NCBI GenBank assembly: GCA_030619885.1
Contig: JAUXAN010000007.1
Location: forward strand, 1 to 64,000
From: a bacterium
GTDB taxonomy: Bacteria > Hydrothermota > DG-26 > JAUXAN01
Direction of reading: 5' to 3'
Length of the DNA stretch: 64,000 bases
Shown: positions 9,951 to 20,600 of the stretch, one piece after another
Layout of the letters: every line of letters starts with the position of its first letter
How positions within the stretch are numbered: the stretch's first letter is position 1
Program-made: the position numbers and the translations under genes
Notes under the pieces: generated by a model
Database searches by the model: none
The model's input: the letters and a program-made list of their open reading frames with translations, nothing else
What the model was told of the DNA's origin: nothing

Positions 9951-11318
9951 TCACTCTGTTCGCATTCTATATTTTTTGATTTTGTTTCGTAGGGTATGAC
10001 GGTGAATCCCAAGTATCCTGGCAGCTTTTGTCTTGTTGCCTTTCGTCTTATCTAATATTTTGACAATCAATACCCTCTCTATTGATGGGAGTAAATTTTC
10101 CTTGGATCTTTCAACAAGTTCCTCGAGATTGTTCTCGTATTTTTTTTCTCCTCTCCGTATTGATAGATCTTCTGGCAAGATTCTATCTGATTTTGTAACC
10201 AAGACAGCTCTCTTTATTACATTCTCAAGTTCTCTGCAATTTCCACTCCATCTGTATTCTTCGAGAATACGCATCGCTTCGTCAGAAATTTTTTTTACCT
10301 TTTTCTTCAATTCCATGTTGGAATTTTTCAAGAAATGCTCTGCAAGTTCTCTTATATCTTCTCTCCGTTCCCTGAGAGGGGGCAAGTTTATAGTGGCAAC
10401 TCTTAAACGATAATATAGGTCTTCTCTGAATTTATTCTCCGCTATAAGATGTTCTAAATTTCTATTGGTAGTAGCGATAATTCTTGTGTTCACTTTTATC
10501 GTCTCCGTTCCTCCGACTCTTTCGAATTCACCTTCCTCCAGCACCCGTAATACCTTACTTTGAATATTGGGTGATATGTCACCTATCTCGTCTAAAAAGA
10601 TCGTTCCCCCATTTGCAAGTTCAAATTTTCCTATTTTTCTTTTGTAGGCTCCTGTAAATGCACCTTTCTCATATCCAAAAAGTTCGCTTTCAAGAAGGGT
10701 TTCAGGTATAGCAGCACAGTTAACGATGATGAATGGTTTATTTGTTCTTGAACTGTGGTGGTGTATTAGGCGTGCAATCAGTTCTTTGCCAGTGCCGCTC
10801 TCCCCACAGATGAGTACTGTTATGTCATTTACAGCTACCCGTCCAACTATCTTGTAAACCTCCTGCATCTTTTTGCTACTTCCGATTACTCGATACTTTC
10901 CTTCTGTATTGGTCAACTGCTTCTTTGACTCGCCTTCTCTTTCTGTTAGCATGGAGGTTTTCAATGCTTTTTCAATCAGCTGTTGCATTTCGACAATATT
11001 GAACGGTTTAAGAACATAATCGTAAGCGCCTATCCTCATCGCATCTATGGCGATGTCGGTAGTTCCATAAGCAGTCATAATGATGATAGGTATTTCAGAA
11101 TTTATCTCTTTTATCTTTTTAAATGTGGAAAGCCAGTCCATTTCAGGAAGTTTGACATCCAATATGACGAGGTTTGGGCCCTTCTTCTGTAATTTTTGGA
11201 TTGCTTGCTTCCCACCCGATGCTTCTAATATATAATATTTTTTATCCCGCAGCATCTTTCGGAATGAATACCTGACATTCTTATCGTCGTCCACTACAAG
11301 AATTTTACTTTGTCTCAT
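9951..11318 (-). CDS. NtrC-family sigma54-dependent response regulator
   Basis: Receiver domain, GESGTGKELIARLIHHHS, GAFTGA, Fis-type C-terminal HTH. Confidence 0.95.
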   Translation of the reverse strand: MRQSKILVVDDDKNVRYSFRKMLRDKKYYILEASGGKQAIQKLQKKGPNLVILDVKLPEMDWLSTFKKIKEINSEIPIIIMTAYGTTDIAIDAMRIGAYDYVLKPFNIVEMQQLIEKALKTSMLTEREGESKKQLTNTEGKYRVIGSSKKMQEVYKIVGRVAVNDITVLICGESGTGKELIARLIHHHSSRTNKPFIIVNCAAIPETLLESELFGYEKGAFTGAYKRKIGKFELANGGTIFLDEIGDISPNIQSKVLRVLEEGEFERVGGTETIKVNTRIIATTNRNLEHLIAENKFREDLYYRLRVATINLPPLRERREDIRELAEHFLKNSNMELKKKVKKISDEAMRILEEYRWSGNCRELENVIKRAVLVTKSDRILPEDLSIRRGEKKYENNLEELVERSKENLLPSIERVLIVKILDKTKGNKTKAARILGIHRHTLRNKIKKYRMRTE

Positions 11319-12571
11319 TAAGGAAATATCCCTCTTTGTTGGAGCGCTTTTGCTACTCTGTCAACACCGAGCATATACGCCCCTGTCCGTAGATTTACTC
11401 TCTTTTCTTTTGAAAACGACCATACTTCCTCAAAGCTCTTATTCATAATTCGATTAAGATTTCTGTTCACTTCATCAATATTCCAGAAAAATGATTGTAT
11501 ATTCTGTACCCACTCAAAATAAGAAGTAACAACCCCACCAGCATTAGCCAGTATATCTGGAATTACAACGACTCCTCTGTCTTCCAAAATTTTGTCGGCT
11601 TCTGGAGAGGTTGGGCCATTGGCACCTTCTGTAATAACTTTGGCTTTCAGATTCTTTGCAATGTTCTCCGTAATTTGGTTTTCCAGTGCTGCTGGGATGA
11701 GGACATCAGCATCCAAAACTAAAATTTCTTCATTAGAGACAGGTTCAGCATCTCCTTTATACCCTTCAAGAAGATGATTCTTGGAGGTGCTCACATATTC
11801 ATTTATGTCTTTTAGATCTAAACCCTTTGAATTGTAGAATCCGCCCGATACATCACTCACGGCTACAACCTTACATCCATTCTGGGCGAGTAAATTTGCT
11901 GCTATTGAACCAACATTTCCGTATCCCTGAACAATTATCGTAGCATCTCCAGAGTTCATATTCAATTTTTTCAAGGTATTCAAAGTAACAATCATTACCC
12001 CTCTTCCAGTTGCTTCCCGTCTGCCCAGGGAACCACCCAGATCAATCGATTTTCCTGTGACGATCTCCAAAGAGGTCTGTCCTGTGAACATGCTCACAGT
12101 ATCCATAATCCAGCCCATTACTTCTGCATTAGTATTTACATCAGGTGCAGGTATATCTCTCTTTGGTCCCAGGATTGGCATGACCATAACCGTATATCGC
12201 CTCGTCATTCGTTTGAGTTCTTCTTTTGACATTTTGAAAGGGTCGCATCTGACACCCCCTTTAGCACCGCCGAATGGGATATTAACAACAGCACATTTCC
12301 ATGTCATCCACGCTGCAAGAGCCTTAACTTCATCGAGGGTAACATCGGGATGGTATCTAATCCCACCCTTACAGGGTCCCCTTACGCTCGAATATTGGAC
12401 TCGATGTCCGGTAAACACTTCTACTTGTCCATCGTCCATTACTACAGGGACTGAAACTGTAAGTTCTCTTTCAGGTTGTCTGAGAATGGGGTAGATGTTT
12501 TTATTCAGGTCGAGTTTTGCAGCGGCGATATCTAACTGCTCCAGAGCCATTGAAAATAGATTGTTTTTCAT
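11318..12571 (-). CDS. Glutamate dehydrogenase (second paralogue)
   Basis: RGPCKGGIRYHPDVTLDEVKALAAWMTWKCAVVNIPFGGAKGG. Confidence 0.93.
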   Translation of the reverse strand: MKNNLFSMALEQLDIAAAKLDLNKNIYPILRQPERELTVSVPVVMDDGQVEVFTGHRVQYSSVRGPCKGGIRYHPDVTLDEVKALAAWMTWKCAVVNIPFGGAKGGVRCDPFKMSKEELKRMTRRYTVMVMPILGPKRDIPAPDVNTNAEVMGWIMDTVSMFTGQTSLEIVTGKSIDLGGSLGRREATGRGVMIVTLNTLKKLNMNSGDATIIVQGYGNVGSIAANLLAQNGCKVVAVSDVSGGFYNSKGLDLKDINEYVSTSKNHLLEGYKGDAEPVSNEEILVLDADVLIPAALENQITENIAKNLKAKVITEGANGPTSPEADKILEDRGVVVIPDILANAGGVVTSYFEWVQNIQSFFWNIDEVNRNLNRIMNKSFEEVWSFSKEKRVNLRTGAYMLGVDRVAKALQQRGIFP

Positions 12572-12573
12572 CT

Positions 12574-12756
12574 TTACCTCCTGTCAATTGAGTCGTGTTT
12601 TCTTCGGCTGATAGAATAGCCAAAACAGTACGGACAGAAATAGTATCTCTCTTCGGTCTCTTCAATTTTACAGACGACCTTCTCGGCTGGCATCAATTTG
12701 AACCCACAAACCGGACATATTTCTTTTTTATCCTCCGTCTCTTTTGTTTCAGTCAT
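12574..12756 (-). CDS. Small CxxC/CxxC zinc-ribbon protein
   Basis: CPVCGFKLMPAEKVVCKIEETEERYYFCPYCFGYSI; directly upstream of gdh paralogue. Confidence 0.65.
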   Translation of the reverse strand: MTETKETEDKKEICPVCGFKLMPAEKVVCKIEETEERYYFCPYCFGYSISRRKHDSIDRR

Positions 12757-12925
12757 ATTTCCCTCCTCTCAAAATCCTCGGTTCAGGCGATTTTCCCTTT
12801 TGCCTTGTTTTTTTTGGTCTCTCGGCTATGCGTTCAAAACAGTAAGGGCAATAATATCTGCCTTTAATTTTGTATAAAAGTTCCTGCCCAACAGGGATTG
12901 CACGTCCGCATACCTGACATTTCAT
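12749..12925 (-). CDS. Second small zinc-ribbon protein, 58 aa, below the ORF-track cutoff
   Basis: Translation MKCQVCGRAIPVGQELLYKIKGRYYCPYCFERIAERPKKTRQKGKSPEPRILRGGKYD*; overlaps next start (ATGACTGA). Confidence 0.7.
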   Translation of the reverse strand: MKCQVCGRAIPVGQELLYKIKGRYYCPYCFERIAERPKKTRQKGKSPEPRILRGGKYD

Positions 12926-12938
12926 ACCTACTATATTT

Positions 12939-12953
12939 GCAAACTCTGTGCCA
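12939..12953 (-). promoter_or_regulatory. Sigma54 (-24/-12) promoter TGGCACAGAGTTTGC
   Basis: Matches TGGCACN5TTGC spacing; points into zinc-ribbon/gdh/ntrC-like genes. Confidence 0.75.
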
Positions 12954-13309
12954 GAAGGAATGAAATCTTCAAATCCCTATAAGTCAAAGACTTATGGGAT
13001 ATAACCGAGTTAAAGTTATAGCCACAGATTTATTAAATTGGGAGATTCAAGACAGCAAAAAAAGGTAGGATATTTCCAAGTCTATACTGTATATAAAGTT
13101 ATGCGACTGTCCTCTTTTATACAGGAAGGTAAAAACGGGACACGGAAACTGAATTTTGTGATAACTGGACCCAGATTCTATGTGAGAAAATAACAATAAA
13201 AAATATCTTTTTCAGACAGCCCCCCATGTCCCTACGGTCACAGACTCGTATGGGATCCGTATGGATAGGCAGGGGAAGGTTAAAATCTGTCCATACGGAT
13301 CCTGAGATG

Positions 13310-14725
13310 TTAATATGTGTAATCTTGTGGTTTCTTTTCTCTTAAATTGTACTTTTTCATCTTATTTCGTAAACTATGGCGGCTTATCCCTAATATCTTT
13401 GCCGCCTTCGATTGATTCCAATCCACTTTTTTTATTGTTTCCTGAATGACAATTTTTTCGATGGCTGGAATTAATGGAGCGTCAGAATATTCAGTTATCT
13501 TATGAACGAAAGATTTTAGGGTCTCATCGAATTTTTTTGTTTTGAGGGTATGCGATGGTTCTTCAAGAGAGCTTACTTCAAAGTCATCCACATCGAGTAT
13601 CGCACCTTTACTTGTTACTACAGTCCGTTTGATGGTGTTTTCTAATTCCCGCACATTTCCTGACCACGAATATTCTGTTAACTTTTTCACCGCAGCCTTT
13701 GAGATACCCGTAAGATGTTTAGCAAATTCTCTGTTAAATCTTCGTAGAAAGTGACTTATCAGTTCTGGTATATCTTCAGGTCTTTTACGAAGTGGTGGTA
13801 TATCTATTGAAAAGACATTCAATCTATAGTAAAGATCTTCTCTTAATGTGCCGTCACGAATCGCATCATCTAAATTTATGTTGGTAGCTGATATGATTCT
13901 AACATCAACCTTAATCGTCTTCGTCCCTCCGACCCTCTCAAACTCGCCCTCCTGAAGAACACGCAGTATTTTGGACTGAGTTGCAGGTGACATATTGCCT
14001 ATCTCATCTAAAAAGACCGTTCCATGATTACACTTTTCAAATTTTCCTATTTTTGTATGACTCGCTCCCGTAAAAGCTCCTTTTTCATATCCAAACAGTT
14101 CACTTTCTATCAAGTTATCCGACATAGCGGCACAGTTCATTGCCAGAAAGGGTTGCATGGCTCGTGAACTGTGATTGTATATTGCCCGTGCCACGAGTTC
14201 TTTCCCTACGCCGCTCTCTCCTGTTATCAAAACGGTCATGTCGGTCCCAGCCACCTGTCCTATCATTTTATATACTTGTTGCATCTTCCGACTGTTACCA
14301 ATTATTAAGGAACATCCCTCTTTTTCACCATCTACTTTACATATCACTACGGGCTTCATCAAGTCACAGGTCTTCAGTCCTTTTCTCACCAATTCCTGCA
14401 TCTCATTCACATCGAAAGGCTTGAGTATATAATCATAGGCACCAAATTTCGTCGCTTCTATGGCAGTATCGGTAGTTCCGTATGCGGTCATGATGATTAT
14501 TGGCAATTTTGGCTCGATTTTCTTAATTCTTTTGAGTGTCTCCAACCCGCTTATCCCAGGTAGTTTGATGTCTAATATCACCAGATCAGGTTTTTGTAGA
14601 TACACTTTTTCCATGGCTTCCTCACCACTTTCTGCTTCTGTTACCGAGTAGTCTTTAGCCGATAGAACTTTGTGGAGGGAATAGCAAAGATTTCTGTCAT
14701 CGTCAATAATTAAAATCTTATTCAA
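13310..14725 (-). CDS. NtrC-family sigma54-dependent response regulator
   Basis: Receiver, GESGVGKELVARAIYNHS, GAFTGA, C-terminal Fis HTH. Confidence 0.95.
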   Translation of the reverse strand: MNKILIIDDDRNLCYSLHKVLSAKDYSVTEAESGEEAMEKVYLQKPDLVILDIKLPGISGLETLKRIKKIEPKLPIIIMTAYGTTDTAIEATKFGAYDYILKPFDVNEMQELVRKGLKTCDLMKPVVICKVDGEKEGCSLIIGNSRKMQQVYKMIGQVAGTDMTVLITGESGVGKELVARAIYNHSSRAMQPFLAMNCAAMSDNLIESELFGYEKGAFTGASHTKIGKFEKCNHGTVFLDEIGNMSPATQSKILRVLQEGEFERVGGTKTIKVDVRIISATNINLDDAIRDGTLREDLYYRLNVFSIDIPPLRKRPEDIPELISHFLRRFNREFAKHLTGISKAAVKKLTEYSWSGNVRELENTIKRTVVTSKGAILDVDDFEVSSLEEPSHTLKTKKFDETLKSFVHKITEYSDAPLIPAIEKIVIQETIKKVDWNQSKAAKILGISRHSLRNKMKKYNLREKKPQDYTY

Positions 14726-16410
14726 TGTTTCTCCCCTTCGATGGGTAGATATATGAGAAAAATTGACCCTTCCCCTTCCTTACTGTGAAATTCAATCATC
14801 CCGTTGTGTTTCTCAATAATAACCTTGGTAATCGCCAGTCCTAAACCAGTTCCTGAAGTTTTGGTAGTGAAAAACGGATCGAATATCTTCTTCTGCAAAC
14901 TGGCAGGGATTCCTACGCCCGTATCTTCAATCGTAATCTGAGTATAAGATTTCGTATTTATGTTAACCCTTTTTGTAGATATTTTAAGTTTACCATTGTC
15001 AGGTGTTGCCTGGATTGCATTCATAATGGTGTTCATAAAAGACTGACCGATTTGTGAACCATCAATATAAAGTACAGGACCCTCTTCAAGATGCATGGAG
15101 AGTGTAATCTTTTGCTGATTTATCTGTGGTTTGAGTAAGTGAATTATCTTTTTTAATATCTCATTTATGTCCGTTGGCTCTAATTCCGGCTCTTTTGGAC
15201 GGGCAAATTGTAAAAATCTTAGTATAAGCATGTTTATCTTGTCTAACTCTTCCATAATTATACCAGTATCTTTTTTCATCTCTTGTTTTAGTTCGGGAAA
15301 GGTATGTATGGAATGGACAAGCGTTTTAACCGTAGTTAAAGGGTTATTTACCTCGTGGGCTAAACCTGCTGCCATTTCACCGACCGCTGCCAATTTACCC
15401 GAGTGGATAAGTTGTTCCTGCTTTTCTCTCAGTTCTCGATCTGCTTTCTGCAACCTCTGAACGATTTTTTTAGAAATTTGTAGTGTGATAATAAAAATGG
15501 TGATGATAGCGGTTAAACCAACTGCTAATGTCCTGTTCCTTAACCGGTGGATCTCTCTAAATGCTTCTGATCTGTCCTGTTCAGCAATCAAACACCATTT
15601 TCTTTCTGGTATCCAGTAATAAGCGCCGAGAACCATTTTGCCTCGATAATCAACATACTCTCCCACCCCATTTTTACCCTTCAGACATTCGGATGCTCCG
15701 TAGGTCTCAATTTTCTCTTTTAGTGTATGTCCAGGTTCAAACTTGGATTCGGTGATGAAATATCCATTTTTATTTATGAGATAACTTTCCCCAGTCTTAC
15801 CTATTTCGATATCCTGCATTATCGTATTGATTGTATTCAGATCAATTCTACTCACTAACACGCCTATAATATTCAAAGACGCATCTTTGATAGGGCAGGA
15901 AACAAGCATAGTAGGTCGTCCAATGTGTTCTGACATTCTTATATCTGTAACTGTCGTTTTTCCTTGCTTTGCTTCTGTGAAGTAATCTCGCCCCACTTTA
16001 TTTTCTTGCAATTCGCCTGTGGATACCACAAAATTGCCTTCATTATCGAGAATGAATATCTCCTCATAACAGCCGTAGTAGGTTTTCATCGATTTTAAAT
16101 AGTTTGTAACTCTCTTTTTAGATTTAATCTTCATACTTTTTGAAATATCAGGATTGACTAAGGTGGTTATTGACTCTACTATCACTGGTGATTCGGATAT
16201 GAACTTTGCATCTGCACTTCGTTCAAACAACCATTTATCAATTGCGAGCGCCTTGTTTTTAGCAATCTCAAAAAGATTCTGCGTAACCACATGATAGATT
16301 GATTCTCGAAAACTGATAAACGACAACCATCCTATTGCAGAGAGTGGTATTATTGACAATGTTAAAAAGAGAATGATAAGATTTCTCTGTAAATTCTTAT
16401 AATTTTGCAT
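14722..16410 (-). CDS. Cache-domain sensor histidine kinase
   Basis: N-terminal TM/extracellular Cache-like region, GEMAAGLAHEVNNPLT H-box, GTGLGLAITKVIIEKHNG. Confidence 0.92.
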   Translation of the reverse strand: MQNYKNLQRNLIILFLTLSIIPLSAIGWLSFISFRESIYHVVTQNLFEIAKNKALAIDKWLFERSADAKFISESPVIVESITTLVNPDISKSMKIKSKKRVTNYLKSMKTYYGCYEEIFILDNEGNFVVSTGELQENKVGRDYFTEAKQGKTTVTDIRMSEHIGRPTMLVSCPIKDASLNIIGVLVSRIDLNTINTIMQDIEIGKTGESYLINKNGYFITESKFEPGHTLKEKIETYGASECLKGKNGVGEYVDYRGKMVLGAYYWIPERKWCLIAEQDRSEAFREIHRLRNRTLAVGLTAIITIFIITLQISKKIVQRLQKADRELREKQEQLIHSGKLAAVGEMAAGLAHEVNNPLTTVKTLVHSIHTFPELKQEMKKDTGIIMEELDKINMLILRFLQFARPKEPELEPTDINEILKKIIHLLKPQINQQKITLSMHLEEGPVLYIDGSQIGQSFMNTIMNAIQATPDNGKLKISTKRVNINTKSYTQITIEDTGVGIPASLQKKIFDPFFTTKTSGTGLGLAITKVIIEKHNGMIEFHSKEGEGSIFLIYLPIEGEKH

Positions 16411-16690
16411 CTTTTAATAATCTTACTATAAAAATAATGGCTTGTCAATACCCATATCAGAGATTGCTGAAAAACCACAGAGAACACAGAGATGGTAAAA
16501 AAGAAATTCACAGTCGCAGACCCGTATTGACAGGCAGGAGAGGGTTAAAATCTGTCCATACGGATCCTGAGATGTTAATCTGTGTAATCTTGTGGTTGTT
16601 TTTTCCTTGACTTTATTTTGTATAATTTTTATACACTTTACAAACTTTTTGGAAAACCCCAAGGAGTTCGATTAAATTGGATAAGGCATT

Positions 16691-17152
16691 ATGACCTGTA
16701 AGATGAAGAAAAAGGTTGATTCTCTGGTAGACAAATACGAAGGTGAGAGTTCAGCATTAATATCTATCCTGCAGGATATTCAGAGTGAATATAACTGGCT
16801 TCCCAAAGAGACAATTACTGAAGTTGCTAAAAAATTAGATATTCCTCTAATTGATGTTTATGGAGCAGCCACATTTTTTAAACAGTTCAGTTTGAAACCG
16901 AGAGGAAAACACCTTGTCACTGTTTGCCTTGGTACCGCCTGCCATGTGAGGGGTGGCCCCAGAATTGTGGGGGAAGTTGAAAGAAGGTTGAATGTTAGAC
17001 CAGGCAAGACGACTAAAAATAAAAGGTTTACACTGGAGACGGTCAACTGTTTGGGATGCTGTGCAATAGGACCAATTATGGTGATAGACGGCGAATATTA
17101 TGGAGGGATGACAACTACTGAAGTGAAACAGATATTGAAAAACTACCGATAG
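16691..17152 (+). CDS. NuoE/HydC-type NADH dehydrogenase 24 kDa [2Fe-2S] subunit
   Basis: ALISILQDIQSEYNWLPKE, CLGTACHVRGG, NCLGCCAIGPIM. Confidence 0.93.
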   Translation: MTCKMKKKVDSLVDKYEGESSALISILQDIQSEYNWLPKETITEVAKKLDIPLIDVYGAATFFKQFSLKPRGKHLVTVCLGTACHVRGGPRIVGEVERRLNVRPGKTTKNKRFTLETVNCLGCCAIGPIMVIDGEYYGGMTTTEVKQILKNYR

Positions 17153-17162
17153 CAATGAAATC

Positions 17163-17290
17163 ATGGGAGGAAAGTAGTTGGGTTAAGGTTAAGTAGCGAG
17201 TTTGGTAGTTGGGTAAGGTTGTTAGCAACAAGAAAGACCAACTACTTTACCTATATAAGCAAACCAATAACCTAACCTTAACCTAAGGAC
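17163..17290. repeat. Intergenic inverted-repeat region (gttgggttaaggttaag...ctaaccttaaccta)
   Basis: Self-complementary arms; related text at 21536-21650. Confidence 0.5.
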
Positions 17291-17300
17291 TGTTATAGAG

Positions 17301-17696
17301 ATGATTCAAGTAAATGTTAAATGTCCTCATTGTGGGAAGAGTTTAATGGATGAGGGGCATAAAATTGATAATCGTCCAGGGGTAAAAGTTTTAATTGAAT
17401 GGAAAGGAAAACGCGGTTGGGCATATTTATCCTCACTTTATGGTAGTTATACCACTGAATATGAATTTCCAAGACCAAAAGGAGAGATTGGAAAATTTTT
17501 CTGTCCTCATTGTGAGAGTGAACTTACATCTTCGCGGAGGTGCGAGGAATGTGAAGCTCCGATGGTAGGAATATCTCTTGTAGAAGGTGGTAAGATTCAG
17601 ATTTGTTCAAGGCGTGGATGTAAGCATCATCTTGTAGAATTTGAAGATTTGGAAACCGAGTTGCGGACATTTTATAATACATATAAGGTGTTTTAA
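17301..17696 (+). CDS. Conserved zinc-ribbon protein
   Basis: CPHCGKS, CPHCESE, CEECEAP, CSRRGCKHH motifs; 4 nt before the NuoF fusion. Confidence 0.65.
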   Translation: MIQVNVKCPHCGKSLMDEGHKIDNRPGVKVLIEWKGKRGWAYLSSLYGSYTTEYEFPRPKGEIGKFFCPHCESELTSSRRCEECEAPMVGISLVEGGKIQICSRRGCKHHLVEFEDLETELRTFYNTYKVF

Positions 17697-17699
17697 ATT

Positions 17700-20600
17700 A
17701 TGGGGAGACTAAAGAGTATCTGGGAAGTTAAGGATTTGCGTGAGAAATTGGAAAGAGAACCATCCCGAAAATTACCGTGTATTGTTGTATCTAATGGGAC
17801 ATGCGGACAGGCACGAGGTTCGGCTAAAGTTGTCAAGGCATTTCAGACTAAAATCAAGCGGCATAACCTACAAAATAAAGTTATGATTAGGATAACAGGA
17901 TGTCATGGGTTTTGTGAAGTAGAACCAAACATCATTATCCAGCCTGAGGGAATATTCTATCAGAAATTGAAACCAGAAGATGCAGAAGAAATTGTGGGGA
18001 AAACTGTTCTTAATGACAAAATTATAGATAGGCTTCTCTGGCAAGACCCTGAAAGTGGCAAAAAAGTTGTTTATGAAAAAGATATTTCATTTTTTAAGAA
18101 GCAGAACAGGTTGATTTCCGGAAATAGTCGGTTTGTTGACCCTACTTCTATAGATGATTATATGGCAATTGGTGGATATTCGGCTTTATGTAAAGTCATA
18201 TCTGATTTTTCATCTCAAGAAGTAATAAATGAGATAAAAAATGCAGGTCTTCGTGGTAGAGGAGGAGCTGGATTTCCAACAGGTATAAAATGGGAATTGT
18301 GTCGTAAAGCAAAAGGAGATATAAAATATATAATTTGCAATGCAGATGAAGGAGACCCCGGGGCTTATATGGATAGGAGCTTACTTGAAGGAAATCCGCA
18401 TTCTGTTATAGAAGGGATGATAATAGGAGCTTATGCAATAGGTGCAAATGAAGGAATTGTTTATGTACGGAATGAATATCCCCTCGCAGTAAAAAATGTT
18501 GGAATTGCAATTGAGCAGGCAAGAAAATATGGATTTTTGGGTGAGGATATATTAGGCACGGGCTTTAGTTTTGACATAAAGATAGCAAAGGGAGCAGGGG
18601 CATTTGTTTGCGGAGAAGAAACAGCACTCATTGCCTCAATTGAAGGCAGAAGAGGTGAACCACGGCAGAGACCTCCATTTCCTGCACAAAAGGGATTATG
18701 GAGAAAGCCAACAAATATAAATAATGTAGAATCATGGGCTAATGTTCCGTTCATAATACAGAAAGGTGCGAAATGGTATTCTAAAATTGGGAGTAATGGA
18801 TGTAAGGGGACAAAAATATTTTCTCTGGTAGGGAAAATAAATAATACAGGTCTTGTTGAAGTCCCGATGGGAATGCCTCTTTGGGAAATTATATATGATA
18901 TAGGAGGAGGAATTCCAGGTGGTAAAAAATTTAAGGCAGTTCAAACAGGTGGTCCTTCGGGTGGTTGTATACCAACTGAATTACTTAATCTGCCAGTAGA
19001 TTATGAGAAACTCACAGAGGTTGGCTCAATTATGGGTTCAGGTGGAATGATAGTAATGGATGAGAACACCTGTATGGTGGATATAGCAAAATATTTCCTC
19101 AATTTCCTTAAAGATGAATCCTGCGGCAAGTGTCTTGCCTGTCGTGAAGGTATAGACAGGATGTTCGAGATTGTAACCGATATTTCAGAAGGTCGCGGCA
19201 CTCTTGAGCAACTCGACTTACTCGAAGAATTAGCCAGAGTAGTGAAGGATGCAAGTATGTGTGGGCTTGGGCAGACCGCATCAAATCCAGTTTTGTCCAC
19301 ACTAACATATTTCAGAGATGAGTATCTTGCCCATATTAAATATAAAAGATGTGAAGCCGCTGTTTGTAAAGAGATTATATCCTCTCCCTGCCAGCATACC
19401 TGTCCCATAGATACAGAAGCGCCTGTTTATATATCTTATATTGCTAAAAAAGAATTTACTAAAGCACTTGAGGTAATCAGAAAGGATAATCCACTACCTT
19501 CTGTTTGTAGCCGTGTCTGCCACCATCCGTGCGAATCCAAATGTCAGTCAGGTGAGGAAGGCGAGCCAATTGCTATCCGCTCGCTGAAACGATTTGTCAG
19601 CGACTATGGAATCAAAAATCAGAAAGCAGCGAGCAGAAAGCAGAAAAGACCAACTATTCAGAAAAAGGTTGCTATTGTGGGTTCTGGACCGGCTGGATTA
19701 ACAGCAGGGTATTATTTAGCACAAAAAGGCTATTTAGTTACTATCTTCGAGGCTCTACCTGTAGTTGGAGGCATGCTTTCAGTAGCCATACCAGAATACA
19801 GGTTGCCAAGAGAGATTCTGAATTTTGACATTGAAAATATAAAAGATTCAGGAATTACGATTAAGACAAATGTTAAAATTGGCAAAGACCTCAGTATTAA
19901 CGATCTTTTTAAAAAAGGATATAAAGCAATATTCATTGCAACTGGCGCTCATAAATCGTTAAAATTAGGTATCTCTGACGAGAATATATCTGATGTAATT
20001 CCATCGATGAAATTTTTGACACGGGTAAATCTTGGGAAAACCGTGAAAATTGGTAAAAGGGTTGGGGTTATTGGTGGCGGCAATTCTGCAGTAGATGCTG
20101 CCAGAGTTGCTAATCGTATGGAAGGATGCGATCGGGTTACAATAATGTATAGAAGAACGAGATTAGAAATGCCTGCATTTAAAGAAGAAGTCGATGCAGC
20201 CATTGAAGAAGGAATTGACATCCACTTTCTATCTGCACCTGTTAGAATTTTGACCGAAAATGGAAAATTTAAAGGGGTTGAATGCATCAGGATGAAATTA
20301 GGAGATATTGATAAAAGTGGAAGGAGAAGACCTGTTCCAATTGAAGGTTCTGAGTTTACTATTAAATTAGATAACTTGATAGTTGCAATTGGGGAAAAGC
20401 CCGATTTATCATTTTTATCTAAAGATATTGAAATTTCAAAGTGGAATACGATTGTGGTCGATCCTGAAACATTATCTACTAATCGTGAAAGGATTTTTGC
20501 TGGCGGTGATGTCGTGACTGGTTCAAATACTGTTGTAGATGCGATAGCCTCTGGAAAACTGGTGGCAGAGTCCATTGATAAATATCTCAGAGGCGAAAGT

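Noticed and set aside
13000-13020. tataaccgagttaaagttata as an NtrC enhancer site
   Set aside because: ataaccgagttaaa also occurs (reverse complement) near 4170 in unrelated repeat-rich DNA, so it may simply be repeat; the 12975-12998 dyad is the better candidate
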